This document shows positions 15,820 through 25,304 of a DNA stretch of 40,058 nucleotides, piece by piece. The stretch's first letter is position 1, and the number at the start of each line of letters is the position of its first letter. This stretch comes from Clostridiales bacterium (lineage in GTDB: Bacteria > Bacillota_A > Clostridia > Christensenellales > Aristaeellaceae). Under the pieces are notes generated by a model, which saw nothing but the letters and a program-made list of their open reading frames with translations, searched no databases and was not told the DNA's origin. Position numbers and translations under genes: made by a program. Location of the stretch: the NCBI GenBank assembly GCA_024684665.1, contig JAIKWN010000087.1:1-40058 (forward strand). The letters are read 5' to 3'.

Positions 15820-16749
15820 ATGGTTCTTTCCATCGCCCGCATGGTCATTCCCGTAGTGTGCACCTTTCTCCTTGGCTGTTTCTGCAAACAGAAGAAGATT
15901 CTTTCCCAGGAGGGGCTCTTCGGCATCCGCTCACTGGTCAGCAACGTGCTTCTGCCCGTCACGCTGTTCAACGCTTTCTTCACGGCAGAATATTCCGCCA
16001 GGATCGCCCTGACCTTTGGGACGGTATTTTTCTGCTGCTCTCTGGGACTTCTGGCAGGCTTTCTTCTGCGCCACTTGGCTGCGCCCTACGGCAAGTTCAT
16101 GCCTTTCCTGGTTACAAACTTTGAGGGCGGGATGCTGGGCTACGCGCTTTATAGTCTTCTTTATCCCGGAATGACCTCAACCTTTGCAATGGCGGACATC
16201 GGCCAGACCCTCTCGGCGCACACGGTTTTCCTCTTTGCGCTTGTGGCGGTTTCCGGCGGGAACGCCTCGCCGCTGCAGACGATGAAGCGCGCCATTCGCA
16301 CCCCCGCGCTGATTGGCTCTCTTCTCGGCGTGCTTCTCGGGATCCTTGGCCTTGGAAAGACGGTCACAGCGCATCCGGCGGGTGGTATCCTCACGGATCT
16401 CATTTCGTTTGTCACAGCGCCAACCTCTGCGCTCATCCTTATCATCGTTGGATACGATCTCAGCTTCCGGCGCGACCTGATGCGCCCGGTCGGGATCACC
16501 ATGGTCATCCGCTTTGCCGTTATGGTGGCACTTGTTGCGGCCAGTTACGCTGTTATTTTTCACTTCATTCCTTTTGAAAAACCGCTCTTTGTTGCGCTCC
16601 TGCTTGCCTGGAGCCTGCCAGCGCCTTTTATTGTACCGCTCTACGCGGACGTAACCGGGCATGCGGATTTCATTTCGACCACCTTGTCCGTGCAGACGAT
16701 TCTTTCCATTCTTCTGTTCGTCGCGGTGGCTGCCTATTCCCTGGCTTGA
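15820..16749 (+). CDS. AEC-family permease (auxin efflux carrier family)
   Basis: This 309-residue membrane protein has about ten hydrophobic segments in two five-helix halves. The N-terminal segment PVVCTFLLGCFCKQKKILSQEG followed by LVSNVLLPVTLF is typical of the AEC family, as is the late GYDLSFRRDLMRPVGITM region and the LPAPFIVPLYA segment. Members export or exchange small carboxylates and amino acids; the bacterial substrates are mostly unknown. The start at 15820 has AGGAGG six bases upstream. It lies 91 bases after lsrF, behind a strong hairpin, and before a terminator at 16807, so it appears to be the last gene of the lsr transcript. A role in exporting AI-2, DPD-derived products or acetate-like end products is speculative. 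Confidence 0.85.
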   Translation: MVLSIARMVIPVVCTFLLGCFCKQKKILSQEGLFGIRSLVSNVLLPVTLFNAFFTAEYSARIALTFGTVFFCCSLGLLAGFLLRHLAAPYGKFMPFLVTNFEGGMLGYALYSLLYPGMTSTFAMADIGQTLSAHTVFLFALVAVSGGNASPLQTMKRAIRTPALIGSLLGVLLGILGLGKTVTAHPAGGILTDLISFVTAPTSALILIIVGYDLSFRRDLMRPVGITMVIRFAVMVALVAASYAVIFHFIPFEKPLFVALLLAWSLPAPFIVPLYADVTGHADFISTTLSVQTILSILLFVAVAAYSLA

Positions 16750-16806
16750 TCGGGCAGGGAAGCAAAATCTGAAACAGAATTCATAAATATTACACTTGCT
16801 ATTACA

Positions 16807-16832
16807 AAACCGCGGCAGAATCGCCGCGGTTT
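16807..16832 (+). terminator. terminator-like hairpin after the AEC permease gene
   Basis: AAACCGCGGC (16807-16816) pairs perfectly with GCCGCGGTTT (16823-16832) around a six-base loop. The T run is short (three Ts, inside the stem). It ends the lsr unit just before the promoter of the large Fn3 gene. Confidence 0.6.
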
Positions 16833-16844
16833 CGCAATATATTG

Positions 16845-16873
16845 TTGACAGTCTCGAAAGAAAATGCTATTAT
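16845..16873 (+). promoter_or_regulatory. promoter of the large Fn3 protein gene
   Basis: TTGACA (16845-16850) and TATTAT (16868-16873) are separated by 17 bases. The predicted transcript starts near 16880, about 80 bases before the ATG at 16963. Confidence 0.8.
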
Positions 16874-16875
16874 GA

Positions 16876-16929
16876 CCAATGAAAAAGTCGGGCCTTAACA
16901 ATCCCGAAACAATTTCTTAACCTCATTGG
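16876..16929 (+). promoter_or_regulatory. structured leader of the Fn3 protein gene
   Basis: CCAATGA (16876-16882) can pair with TCATTGG (16923-16929), and inside it TCGGG can pair with CCCGA. The outer stem begins very near the predicted start of transcription, so it may be incomplete in the RNA. It ends about 18 bases before the AAGGAG site at 16948. A regulatory role is possible but not shown. Confidence 0.3.
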
Positions 16930-16962
16930 CCCACATAATGCGGGGATAAGGAGATGGATGAC

Positions 16963-19900
16963 ATGAAACGAATTATCAGCCTTCTGCTCGTGTTCACCAT
17001 GATGGTAGGCATTCTGCCGACACAGGGGCTTGCGGAAGAGTTCTTCAGCGAGGAATCCTTCGGTGCGGCATCCAATCATGATGAAACCTTCTTTGAAGAC
17101 GACGATTTTTCTGCTTTCTTCTCTGATATAGAAGAAGAAGATCTCGGCGCTTTTTTCGAAGAGCCTGCAAAGGCGGAAGAGCGCGCGGCGGACGATTCTG
17201 CCTCATCGACGCCGGTAGAGGAGAGTTTTGTTGCGCAAGCGCCTGCAGGGGAAGCTTCTGCTCTCGAAGAGAACTTTTCCGAGGATCTTTTCGGTGCGGG
17301 AACTGAGTTCGTAGAGGAACCGGAAACCGTACCAGAGGAAGAACTCGTACAGTACGAAGTTGCTCCCGAAGAGACTGTCGAAACGGAAGAAGCGGCCGAT
17401 GCGGTTCAGGCCGAAGAAACTGCGGAAGCTGTTGAGGCGACCGGTGAAGCAGAAGCGGCTGCTGTTCCGGAGACGACAGCTGCGGAATCTCAGCCTGCTG
17501 CCGAGGATCAGGCCGGTGATGTGGCCGAGGAACTGGAAGCCCGGGACGCCGAACTGGACGCCGAAGCGGAAGAGTTGGAGAGCCGCGGCGCTATCACAAC
17601 GCTTGAGTTGGTGACCGTGGATACGTATTACGATGGCACGACTATGAGCGTCGGTTTTATCTGGGATAAATATACCAATGCAAACCTGGCTGACTTCATT
17701 GTGCGTTACAGCACATCCCAAAGCAGTCTGAGTGATTCGTCATGCTCCTCCGTAGTATTGGCACCGTATGATTATACTGATCCTAAAACAGGTAAACCGT
17801 ATTCAAGAGCTGCTACTACAAGTATTCCGTATGTGGCCAATACGCTCTATTTTGCTGTCGTTCCGAGAAATGCTAGCGGAGAACCGCTGGAGCAGATTTC
17901 CAATGTGGTCAGCTGGACGCCGGCCCCCCCGGATGTGTCTCTGTTTACTGCGACTGCAGTCCCCGGAGATGCCGGAAAGGTTCATTTCGAGTGGTCGAAT
18001 ATGTCGGCCTATCCCAACATAGAGGGATATCTGCTCTATGAAGGAAATACTTTAAAGAGTACCTGTGAGGTAACCTCTTTGAATCCGGAGACGTGGGATC
18101 TGGATGGATACACCACGGTAGGGAAAACCTATACGTTCATGCTTTACACCTATATCGACAAGAACTCAAATCATGTATATGACGAAGGGATAGATTTGCG
18201 GAGCAAAGGCGTAGGGGTGGATTATATTGTTGCCCCCGCGACGCCTTTAATCAACAAGGTGATAAACGTAACGACGACCAGCGTTGAGGTAAGCTGGACG
18301 GCTGTAAAGCAGAGCATCAGCGGATACCGGGTGTTCTGGTATGAGGACGGAAAAGGAATCGACTATGAGAACACAAGTAATTATATTGATGTCGGCAAAT
18401 CCGCAACGAAGTGCACCATCGAGGGACTGACGCCACTGTGGAAGTATTGTTTTGTCATGAAATCCTACGTAACCGGAAGCGCGACGGATGAGGATGGATT
18501 GCCAGCCAAGGAATTCAGCGAACCCAGTAATATCGTTACTAAATATTGCCTGCCTGGTGTCGTTCAGGGCGCAAAGGCGACCTATAATAGCACTTCCAAT
18601 ACCGTTACCATCGATTGGGAAAATCAGCAAAAAATCGACGGGAATATTAACGGATACGCGATCTATTATGTCGTGGATGAGCTCGACAGCTTCACAAAGA
18701 CTTACATTAATACGAAGCGGATCCCGGCTTCCGGTTATCTCGGCGGAGGCCTCGATACCTATACACCGGATGCCTCGCTGCTCAACCCGAAGTATGGCGA
18801 ACGCTATTATTTCAAAATGGTTGCTTCCTATGGATCCAACGAAGGCTACTTTGAAGACGCCATCATTTTCCCGGAGCATTCTCTCATAATTGTTCCACCT
18901 AAGGTACAGGAACTGAAAGCTACCAGCCTTGGTCTTGTCGGATCCAGCTATCAGATGCAATTGGACTGGAAATCGCTGGGTGTGGGCGTCACATATCGGG
19001 TGCAGCGAAGCACGACTGCTACCTTCAAAACCCCTGTTGAAGTCGCTCCCGCTGTTACCGGAACCACCTTTGTTGATACGGGGCTTGAGCTGGGCAAGAC
19101 CTATTATTACCGCGTTCTCGGTTACGTACCATACACGACCGGTTCCGGAAATGCGGAAGGCGAATGGAGCGATGTCGTTACCGCTATGGCGTCGCCTGCA
19201 GATCCGACAATTCTCTATATTGAGGATTACACAGTGACCGGCGGTATTCCCGATCCGGCTCTTGCTGTGGAAGCCTGCGGACTCAATGTGAAATGGAATC
19301 CGGTCGCCGGTGTTGACGGATATTATGTAACCTTGTACGACGCCTATTTGGCAAAGCAGGTAGGCACGAAGGTCAACATCAAAGGCGATATGAACGACAC
19401 TTACACGTTCAAGAACCTGACGGCCAGCGAACCCTATTACGCGATCGTTCAGTCCTACCTTGGCAAGGCTATCAGTCCCGGCGCGAAGTCTTCGACATTG
19501 GCACCGATACTTTGGATTCCGCAGAATACAGCGCCCTATAACTATACGGTCACTCCAGTGAGCGCGACCAGCGTAAAGGTTTCCTGGCCTGCTTTTAAGG
19601 GCGTGAAGGGCTATTACGTGAATGTCGTAGCAAACGGCGCACCGCCCGTGGATGGAACATTTACGACGATCGTCGATGCGAAGGTCGAGACGAACAGCTA
19701 TACCATCAAGGGCATTAAGACGGGTTATAAATACGACGTAACAGTTGCTTCGTTTACCATAGCGCAGGGCAAGGAGATCCGTTCTGACAAGCCCTCAAGC
19801 CAGGTACAGGGCACAGGAGCCGGATTTGATACGCCGATCTCGACTGATAGCAGCAGCTACAACTGGCCTCCCTGCAATAGCGCGCATACAGAGACCGTTC

Positions 19901-21420
19901 AGGCGCTGCCGCAGAAGATTACCGGACTGAAACTGTCCATGAAGAATGACGCGGACGGAAATCCGTACGCATATCTCACATGGAACAAGGTTGCCGGTCT
20001 TGATGAGGTCAACGGCGGCTATCTGGTGACGCGTATCGAGGACGGTGAGGTATTCACCATAAAAGGATCGGATTCGAATTCCTTTACGGACAATACGATT
20101 CTTGCATCGACCCTCCCATATAAGCCTGGCGACACGGTGAGCTACAAGGTCTGCGCTTTCGTGGATATGCTCAACGAAGCAGATATCACTAAGTACGCAA
20201 AGGGAGAAGAATCCCCGGTAGTTTCGGGCATTCTAAAAGTTCCGGGGCCAGTGGTCAAGGTTGAGAATACATCAACCGGACTGATCGAGTTGAAATGGGA
20301 TACGCCAGCTTGGCTGGTGGGATTCACTGACATTGAGTATAATATTTATCGAGCAAAAGGCTCACAGAGCTTCACAAAGGCAATTCATGTTAAGAAGGTT
20401 GCTTATGATTCTTCTGAGAAATACTCTTGGATAGACCCCGATACGCCGCTTACCGCGGACGGGAAAAAGTACTATTATTGGGTTGTCTCTACGATTGCTT
20501 CTACGGGACAGCAGTATGGAAAAACCGGCCCGAAACTAGGCATGGTAAGCGGCCCGCCGGTGTCTTCGCTGATCTGTTCTGGAGTAGAGGCCCGAAGAGT
20601 GACGCTTTCTTGGCCGGCAACACTTGGCGTGAAGGGATATGTGATCTACAGCAGTACAGATAATGGCACAACTTGGAAAAAGGTTAAGGCTGTTGGCAAG
20701 AGTAAGGTCAGTTATACGGTGAAAAAACTGGGATATCACCAGGAGTACCAGTTTGCCATTTCCGCAAAGTATAAGGGCGGCGCACTCAGCCAGAAACAGA
20801 CCCTGACGTCTCCTGTAAAGACTGCTTTCTCCGCTGTAACGCCGACAAACATGACCGTAACGAACGGGACGACTTCTAAGCTCTCCTGGACGAAGGTCCC
20901 CGACGCGACCGGATACCGCGTGGCGTTGTATGACAGTGCCACAAACACATGGAAAAAGTATACCACCAAGAAGAACAAGATCACCATTAAGGATCTGCCA
21001 GTGGGAACGCAGTACGATTACTATGTGTATCCGTACATCACCTGGCATGATGTGACCTATCCGGGTGATATAGAAAACTTTATTTTCTGGGACAGCGAGT
21101 ATCAGAACAGTACCTATTATGGGGCAGCGTGTGTATATGTTGGGCCCAAAGCGCCTTCCAGCCTGAAGATTACGAAGGTCAGTTCGGGTTATGCGAACTT
21201 TACATGGAAAGAAGTAAACTTCAACAGCATCACGTTGCAGTACAGGCTTGAGTATTCTTTAGATGGTAAGACCTGGACCAAACTGACAGATACGACTGGA
21301 ACGCAGTACTCGATGACAGCTCCGCTGGTAGGCACATACTTCTTCCGCGTAATACCGTACTATGAAGCGGACGGAAAGACCTATTTCGGAACGCCCAGAA
21401 AGAAGAAGGCAACGCTCTGA
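16963..21420 (+). CDS. large secreted protein with about twelve fibronectin type III-like domains
   Basis: This 1,485-residue protein starts with a signal peptide (KRIISLLLVFTMMVGILPT, cleavage near QGLA|EE). Residues from about 25 to 205 are very acidic and alanine/glutamate-rich, with recurring SAFFSD/GAFFEE-like blocks. About twelve Fn3-like beta-sandwich units of 85-110 residues follow, recognisable by repeated cores such as VEVSWTAVKQSISGYRVFW, VKVSWPAFKGVKGYYVNV, VTLSWPATLGVKGYVIY and KLSWTKVPDATGYRVALY, and by the G-x-x-Y-x-F/Y strand near each end. It ends at RKKKATL without LPXTG, SLH or a C-terminal membrane helix. The ATG at 16963 lies nine bases after AAGGAG; the earlier ATG at 16954 abuts that site. 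It is monocistronic, with its own promoter and terminator. It is likely an exported surface or matrix protein; its ligand is unknown. Confidence 0.85.
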   Translation: MKRIISLLLVFTMMVGILPTQGLAEEFFSEESFGAASNHDETFFEDDDFSAFFSDIEEEDLGAFFEEPAKAEERAADDSASSTPVEESFVAQAPAGEASALEENFSEDLFGAGTEFVEEPETVPEEELVQYEVAPEETVETEEAADAVQAEETAEAVEATGEAEAAAVPETTAAESQPAAEDQAGDVAEELEARDAELDAEAEELESRGAITTLELVTVDTYYDGTTMSVGFIWDKYTNANLADFIVRYSTSQSSLSDSSCSSVVLAPYDYTDPKTGKPYSRAATTSIPYVANTLYFAVVPRNASGEPLEQISNVVSWTPAPPDVSLFTATAVPGDAGKVHFEWSNMSAYPNIEGYLLYEGNTLKSTCEVTSLNPETWDLDGYTTVGKTYTFMLYTYIDKNSNHVYDEGIDLRSKGVGVDYIVAPATPLINKVINVTTTSVEVSWTAVKQSISGYRVFWYEDGKGIDYENTSNYIDVGKSATKCTIEGLTPLWKYCFVMKSYVTGSATDEDGLPAKEFSEPSNIVTKYCLPGVVQGAKATYNSTSNTVTIDWENQQKIDGNINGYAIYYVVDELDSFTKTYINTKRIPASGYLGGGLDTYTPDASLLNPKYGERYYFKMVASYGSNEGYFEDAIIFPEHSLIIVPPKVQELKATSLGLVGSSYQMQLDWKSLGVGVTYRVQRSTTATFKTPVEVAPAVTGTTFVDTGLELGKTYYYRVLGYVPYTTGSGNAEGEWSDVVTAMASPADPTILYIEDYTVTGGIPDPALAVEACGLNVKWNPVAGVDGYYVTLYDAYLAKQVGTKVNIKGDMNDTYTFKNLTASEPYYAIVQSYLGKAISPGAKSSTLAPILWIPQNTAPYNYTVTPVSATSVKVSWPAFKGVKGYYVNVVANGAPPVDGTFTTIVDAKVETNSYTIKGIKTGYKYDVTVASFTIAQGKEIRSDKPSSQVQGTGAGFDTPISTDSSSYNWPPCNSAHTETVQALPQKITGLKLSMKNDADGNPYAYLTWNKVAGLDEVNGGYLVTRIEDGEVFTIKGSDSNSFTDNTILASTLPYKPGDTVSYKVCAFVDMLNEADITKYAKGEESPVVSGILKVPGPVVKVENTSTGLIELKWDTPAWLVGFTDIEYNIYRAKGSQSFTKAIHVKKVAYDSSEKYSWIDPDTPLTADGKKYYYWVVSTIASTGQQYGKTGPKLGMVSGPPVSSLICSGVEARRVTLSWPATLGVKGYVIYSSTDNGTTWKKVKAVGKSKVSYTVKKLGYHQEYQFAISAKYKGGALSQKQTLTSPVKTAFSAVTPTNMTVTNGTTSKLSWTKVPDATGYRVALYDSATNTWKKYTTKKNKITIKDLPVGTQYDYYVYPYITWHDVTYPGDIENFIFWDSEYQNSTYYGAACVYVGPKAPSSLKITKVSSGYANFTWKEVNFNSITLQYRLEYSLDGKTWTKLTDTTGTQYSMTAPLVGTYFFRVIPYYEADGKTYFGTPRKKKATL

Positions 21421-21440
21421 TCCTGAACTCCATGCAGCTG

Positions 21441-21467
21441 AGCCCCGCATACTGCGGGGCTCGCTTT
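21441..21467 (+). terminator. terminator of the Fn3 protein gene
   Basis: AGCCCCGCA (21441-21449) pairs perfectly with TGCGGGGCT (21453-21461) around a three-base loop, followed by CGCTTTTT. It begins 21 bases after the stop codon. Confidence 0.85.
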
Positions 21468-21516
21468 TTCTGAAGGGCGGAACTGTCGAAAAATATGATA
21501 ATCACTCAAAATGCTC

Positions 21517-21545
21517 TTTACAAAACCCCGACTCTATGTTATTAT
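21517..21545 (+). promoter_or_regulatory. rpsO promoter
   Basis: TTTACA (21517-21522) and TATTAT (21540-21545) are separated by 17 bases. The transcript would start near 21552 and have a GC-rich leader of about 90 bases before rpsO. In many bacteria S15 represses its own synthesis through such a leader; no specific S15-binding fold could be established here. Confidence 0.75.
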
Positions 21546-21642
21546 GTCCGGCGGCTTGAACCGCAGGCGCGGAGGTGCGTTTCTTCCCGGACGGCGTTCC
21601 ATGCCCGCGGCGATTCGCAGAATAATTTGGAGGGAAAAGAAA

Positions 21643-21906
21643 ATGGATAAGGCACTTAAAGAGTCGATCATCAAGGAGTATGCGCGCCATGAGGGCGACA
21701 CAGGTTCTCCCGAGGTGCAGATCGCGCTGCTCACGTACCGCATCAACCATCTGAACGAGCATCTGAGGACCCATAAGAAGGATCATCATTCCCATCGCGG
21801 TCTGCTGCTCATGGTCGGACAGCGCCGCAGCATGATGGATTATCTGCGCCGCATTGATATCGAGCGGTATCGGGCACTGATTGCCAAGCTTGGCCTGCGT
21901 AAGTAA
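21643..21906 (+). CDS. rpsO: 30S ribosomal protein S15
   Basis: This 87-residue protein is close to the usual 88-89 residues of S15, which binds the central domain of 16S rRNA early in small-subunit assembly. Family landmarks are [38 protein letters not shown] and [14 protein letters not shown]. The ATG at 21643 is chosen because GGAGGG lies eight bases upstream and because S15 always starts here; the frame is open upstream through the leader but has no gene-like sequence. A terminator-like hairpin and pnp follow, which is the classic rpsO-pnp arrangement. Confidence 0.97.
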   Translation: MDKALKESIIKEYARHEGDTGSPEVQIALLTYRINHLNEHLRTHKKDHHSHRGLLLMVGQRRSMMDYLRRIDIERYRALIAKLGLRK

Positions 21907-21942
21907 GATCTTACTCTGCCAGCGAGGGGTTGATTCCCAGAT

Positions 21943-21988
21943 GACCGTCGTTTGGGAGCTTTGCTGCCTGAGCGACGGTCTCTTTTTT
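21943..21988 (+). terminator. terminator between rpsO and pnp
   Basis: GACCGTCG (21943-21950) pairs with CGACGGTC (21973-21980), followed by TCTTTTTT. The 22-base interior can fold further. In other bacteria the rpsO-pnp gap holds a partly read-through terminator and an RNase III site, and no separate pnp promoter is obvious here. Confidence 0.78.
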
Positions 21989-22051
21989 CGGATGTCAGCA
22001 TATGGATTCCCTGGGTGGAGGAACCACCGGGGGAGTTGAAAGGAGTCATGA

Positions 22052-24202
22052 ATGGAAAAAACATACAGCATGGAACTGGCCGGCCGGACGCTCAGCCTTG
22101 AGTTCGGAAAATACTGCGGACAGGCCAACGGTTCCGTATTCGTTCACCTGGGCGACACGGTCGTGATGGTGAACGTGACGGCGGCGGAAACGCCGCGTGA
22201 GGGACAGGATTTCTTCCCGCTCAGCGTAGATTTTGAGGAGAAGTTGTATTCCGTCGGAAAGATCCCTGGCGGATTCATCAAGCGGGAAGGCCGCCCTTCC
22301 GAGAAAGCGACCCTGACAGCCCGGCTCATCGACAGGCCGCTTCGCCCGCTTTTCAATAAGGGCATGCGGAACGATGTGCAGGTGGTCTGCACCGTCCTCT
22401 CTGTGGAGCAGGATGTGCCACCAGATATCCCCGCGATGATCGGCGCCTCCGCTGCGATTGCTATCAGCGATATTCCCTGGGCGGGTCCGATCGGCGGCGT
22501 ATCCGTCGGACTGGTGAACGGCGAGGTCGTCATCAACCCGAATCTGGAAGAGCGCGCTGCATCGAAGCTGAACCTGACTGTCGCTGGCACTGACGAGGCT
22601 GTCCTCATGGTGGAGGCGGGTGCGAAGGAAATCAGCGAGGATGATATGCTCCGCGCTATCCTGACCGGGCACGAAGAAATCAAGAAGATCGTCGCTTTCC
22701 AGAAAGAAATCGTGGCGGAAATCGGCAAAGAGAAAGCTGAATTCCCGATTACGGAAACCGGCGAGGACGTGAAAGAAGCGGTTCACCGGGATTTCCTTTC
22801 CCGTATGGAATGGGCCTTCGAGGCTTTTGACCGGCATGAGCGTGGGAAGAGGGAAAAGGAAGTCGCTGCCGAAGCGCACGAGAAATACGCGGTCCAGTTT
22901 GAAGGACGGCTCTCTGAGGTGGACGACGCGCTGTACTATCTCAGCAAAGAAGTCATGCGCCGCAAGATCCTGGATCATGGAGTCCGCCCCGACGGCCGCA
23001 GCCTGACGGAAATCCGCCCGATCTGGTGCGAGACCGGCGTTCTTCCGCGTACGCATGGTTCCGGCGTCTTCACCCGCGGTGAAACGCAGGTCATGTCCAT
23101 CGCGACCCTTGCCCCCGTCAGCGAGGCGCAGGTCATAGAGGGCTTGGGTCCGGAAACCAGCGAGCGGTATATGCACAACTACAACATGCCGCCTTACGCT
23201 TCCGGCGAAGCGGGCCGCATGAAGAGCCCCGGTCGGCGGGAAATCGGCCACGGTGCTCTGGCGAAACGCGCCCTGGAGCCCGTGATCCCCGCGGTGGAAG
23301 ACTTCCCCTATGCAATCCGGGTGGTCAGCGAAGTACTCAGCTCCAACGGATCCACTTCTCAGGCTTCCGTATGCGGCTCTACCCTGGCGCTCATGGACGC
23401 GGGCGTTCCCATCACAGCGCCGGTGGCCGGCGTGGCTATGGGGCTCATCAAGGACACGGAAAGCGATAAGGTTTCCGTCCTGACAGATATCCAGGGCCTT
23501 GAGGACTTCCTGGGCGATATGGATTTCAAGGTGGCCGGTACGATGAACGGCATCACCGCCATCCAGATGGACATCAAGATCAAGGGCATCGACGAGGCGA
23601 TCCTCCGCCAGGCGCTTTCTCAGGCATTGGATGGCCGGCTCTTCATCCTGAAGAAAATGCTGGACGTGCTGCCGCAGCCGAGAGAGAACCTTTCTCCCTA
23701 TGCGCCGAAGATCATGCACTTCATGATCAATCCGGAGAAAATCGCCGAGGTCATCGGTCCCCGCGGCAAGATGATCAACAAGATCATCGACGAGACGGGC
23801 GTCAAGATCGATATCGAGGATGACGGAAGCGTCTTCATCGCGACTTCGGATGCGGAAGCGGCCGACAAAGCGCGCCGCCTGATCGAAGGCATCGCGAAAG
23901 ATATCGAGGTCGGCGAGGTCTATCTCGGCAAGGTCGTCCGTATCATGAATTTCGGCGTCTTCGTCGAGCTTCTGCCCGGCAAGGATGGCATGATCCACAT
24001 TTCGAAGCTGGCTAAGGGACGCGTTGAGAAGTGCGAGGACGTGGTCTCGATCGGCGACGAACTGGAGGTCAAGGTTGCGGAGATCGACGCACAGGGACGC
24101 GTCAATCTCATCCGCAACGACATCGATTACGGCCACAGCAGCGATGCTCCGCGCCGTACCGCCGGCCAGCGGCCGCCCAGAAGAGAGAGCGGCAACCACT
24201 GA
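22052..24202 (+). CDS. pnp: polyribonucleotide nucleotidyltransferase (PNPase)
   Basis: This 716-residue enzyme degrades RNA 3' to 5' with phosphate and can also add tails. The order is complete: a first RNase PH core (about residues 1-210, with [20 protein letters not shown] and IDRPLRPLF), an alpha-helical linker, a second catalytic core (about 300-540, with [40 protein letters not shown] and [15 protein letters not shown]), a KH domain (about 545-610, loop [11 protein letters not shown]) and an S1 domain (about 615-690, [15 protein letters not shown]). The ATG at 22052 has AAAGGAG six bases upstream. A short basic tail follows S1. Placement after rpsO is conserved in most bacteria. Confidence 0.97.
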   Translation: MEKTYSMELAGRTLSLEFGKYCGQANGSVFVHLGDTVVMVNVTAAETPREGQDFFPLSVDFEEKLYSVGKIPGGFIKREGRPSEKATLTARLIDRPLRPLFNKGMRNDVQVVCTVLSVEQDVPPDIPAMIGASAAIAISDIPWAGPIGGVSVGLVNGEVVINPNLEERAASKLNLTVAGTDEAVLMVEAGAKEISEDDMLRAILTGHEEIKKIVAFQKEIVAEIGKEKAEFPITETGEDVKEAVHRDFLSRMEWAFEAFDRHERGKREKEVAAEAHEKYAVQFEGRLSEVDDALYYLSKEVMRRKILDHGVRPDGRSLTEIRPIWCETGVLPRTHGSGVFTRGETQVMSIATLAPVSEAQVIEGLGPETSERYMHNYNMPPYASGEAGRMKSPGRREIGHGALAKRALEPVIPAVEDFPYAIRVVSEVLSSNGSTSQASVCGSTLALMDAGVPITAPVAGVAMGLIKDTESDKVSVLTDIQGLEDFLGDMDFKVAGTMNGITAIQMDIKIKGIDEAILRQALSQALDGRLFILKKMLDVLPQPRENLSPYAPKIMHFMINPEKIAEVIGPRGKMINKIIDETGVKIDIEDDGSVFIATSDAEAADKARRLIEGIAKDIEVGEVYLGKVVRIMNFGVFVELLPGKDGMIHISKLAKGRVEKCEDVVSIGDELEVKVAEIDAQGRVNLIRNDIDYGHSSDAPRRTAGQRPPRRESGNH

Positions 24203-24222
24203 AACGCAAACGGTGAAAAAAA

Positions 24223-24251
24223 CTCATCGGATCAGTCCGGTGAGCTTTTTT
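24223..24251. terminator. bidirectional terminator between pnp and the adaptor gene
   Basis: CTCATCGGA (24223-24231) pairs with TCCGGTGAG (24236-24244) around TCAG, with C and TTTTTT after it on the + strand. A run of A residues precedes the stem, so it also has a T tract on the - strand. It serves pnp and the convergent adaptor gene ending at 24272. Confidence 0.85.
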
Positions 24252-24271
24252 ATTCACTTTTCTCAGATTCT

Positions 24272-25285
24272 TCAGTCGCCGATGGTGACAGTTCCGTTCA
24301 TGCCGGGGAGGAGGGGAACAGAATCCGGCAGGGAAATGCGCAGGTCGAAATAGGTGGCGTTGGTGCGCTTTTCGCCGAGGGGGCGAATCTGAAGCACTAC
24401 ACCCGTGAAGGTCTGCCCGGGCCATGCGTCCAGCGTATATGAGAGAGTATCCCCGACATGGACCCGGGAGTAGTCCAGCTCATCCATGTCGCAGGAAAGC
24501 TGCAGCTGGGAGAGATCGGCGATTTCGCACAGCAGTTGTCCGCGAAGCACCTGCGAGCCTGATGCAACCGCCAGCTTAGTGATGGCTCCGCTCACGGGCG
24601 CTTCGATCGTGCGGTCCGCATCCTTCGGACTGTCTGCGCCGATGGTTTCAAAAAGCAGATCACCGACGGCAACGGAATCGCCCGGATTCACATGCACATC
24701 GGAAATGCGTCCGGCAGCGATGACGCTGACGTCGGGCATGCGGCGCACAATGCCTCGCCCGGTGGACGTTCCGTCCCGGTAGCAGCGTACAACATCGTCC
24801 AGATCGAAATGCCCGGAGACGATTTCCACGGCATACCGCTGTCCCTGCACCCACATGACCCGGCCCTGCCCCCGCTCCGAGCCGCTGCGGAGGGTCAGCA
24901 ATTCACCGGCGTGCATCCATTTGGCGGAATCAGAGGTTACGCTTTCCGCCCCCGCGTCGATGTAACGGGCGGGAACAGCCTCGATCACCGCGATTGAACC
25001 ATAGCGCTCCGTAACAGCGCGGGCGTCGTCTCCCTTGCCGGCGAAGACCGCGGATACGATCCCCGCGCGGCCCGCGTAGACCGGCTCCGCGTCCATCGTA
25101 AAGAGTATGTCTCCCGCCTGGACCTCGTCTCCCTGCAGGACATCGAAGGGAAGCAGCATCCCGGAGAAAGGAGCGGTCAGTTTCACCGTGTGGGGCGCCA
25201 CGATGATGGCGTCCGCTGTGGAGGCGAGAGCGGAAACGGGAAGCAGGAATAGGAAAGCGAGGAAGAAGAGAAACGGTTTTGGCAT
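24272..25285 (-). CDS. membrane-fusion / HlyD-family adaptor of an ABC exporter
   Basis: This 337-residue protein begins with a signal peptide (PKPFLFFLAFLFLLPVSALA). It has two lipoyl-like half motifs: VKLTAPFSGMLLPFDVLQGDEVQAG-type residues near 30-60 and the matching APVSGAITKLAVASGSQVLRG near 230-250. A DVHVNPGDSVAVGDLLFE segment and the C-terminal barrel region YFDLRISLPDSVPLLPGMNGTV complete the family pattern. There is no coiled-coil hairpin of the length seen in TolC-binding adaptors. It is the last gene of the operon ATPase-permease-adaptor and would work with them in MacAB-like export or membrane-stress functions. AAAGGAA precedes the ATG. No lipobox cysteine and no outer-membrane channel gene are seen nearby. 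Confidence 0.82.
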   Translation of the reverse strand: MPKPFLFFLAFLFLLPVSALASTADAIIVAPHTVKLTAPFSGMLLPFDVLQGDEVQAGDILFTMDAEPVYAGRAGIVSAVFAGKGDDARAVTERYGSIAVIEAVPARYIDAGAESVTSDSAKWMHAGELLTLRSGSERGQGRVMWVQGQRYAVEIVSGHFDLDDVVRCYRDGTSTGRGIVRRMPDVSVIAAGRISDVHVNPGDSVAVGDLLFETIGADSPKDADRTIEAPVSGAITKLAVASGSQVLRGQLLCEIADLSQLQLSCDMDELDYSRVHVGDTLSYTLDAWPGQTFTGVVLQIRPLGEKRTNATYFDLRISLPDSVPLLPGMNGTVTIGD

Positions 25286-25304
25286 GGCGGATTCCTTTCA
25301 TACT

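Noticed and set aside
21546..21642. S15 autoregulatory leader (GTCCGG/CCGGAC and inner GCGG/CCGC pairs) upstream of rpsO
   Set aside because: The outer stem begins directly at the -10 box, before the likely transcription start, so it would not be fully transcribed. A real S15 leader may exist but I could not establish its fold.
22046..24199. 717-residue open frame antisense to pnp
   Set aside because: It mirrors pnp almost exactly on the other strand and is a by-product of GC-rich codon use; pnp itself matches PNPase throughout.
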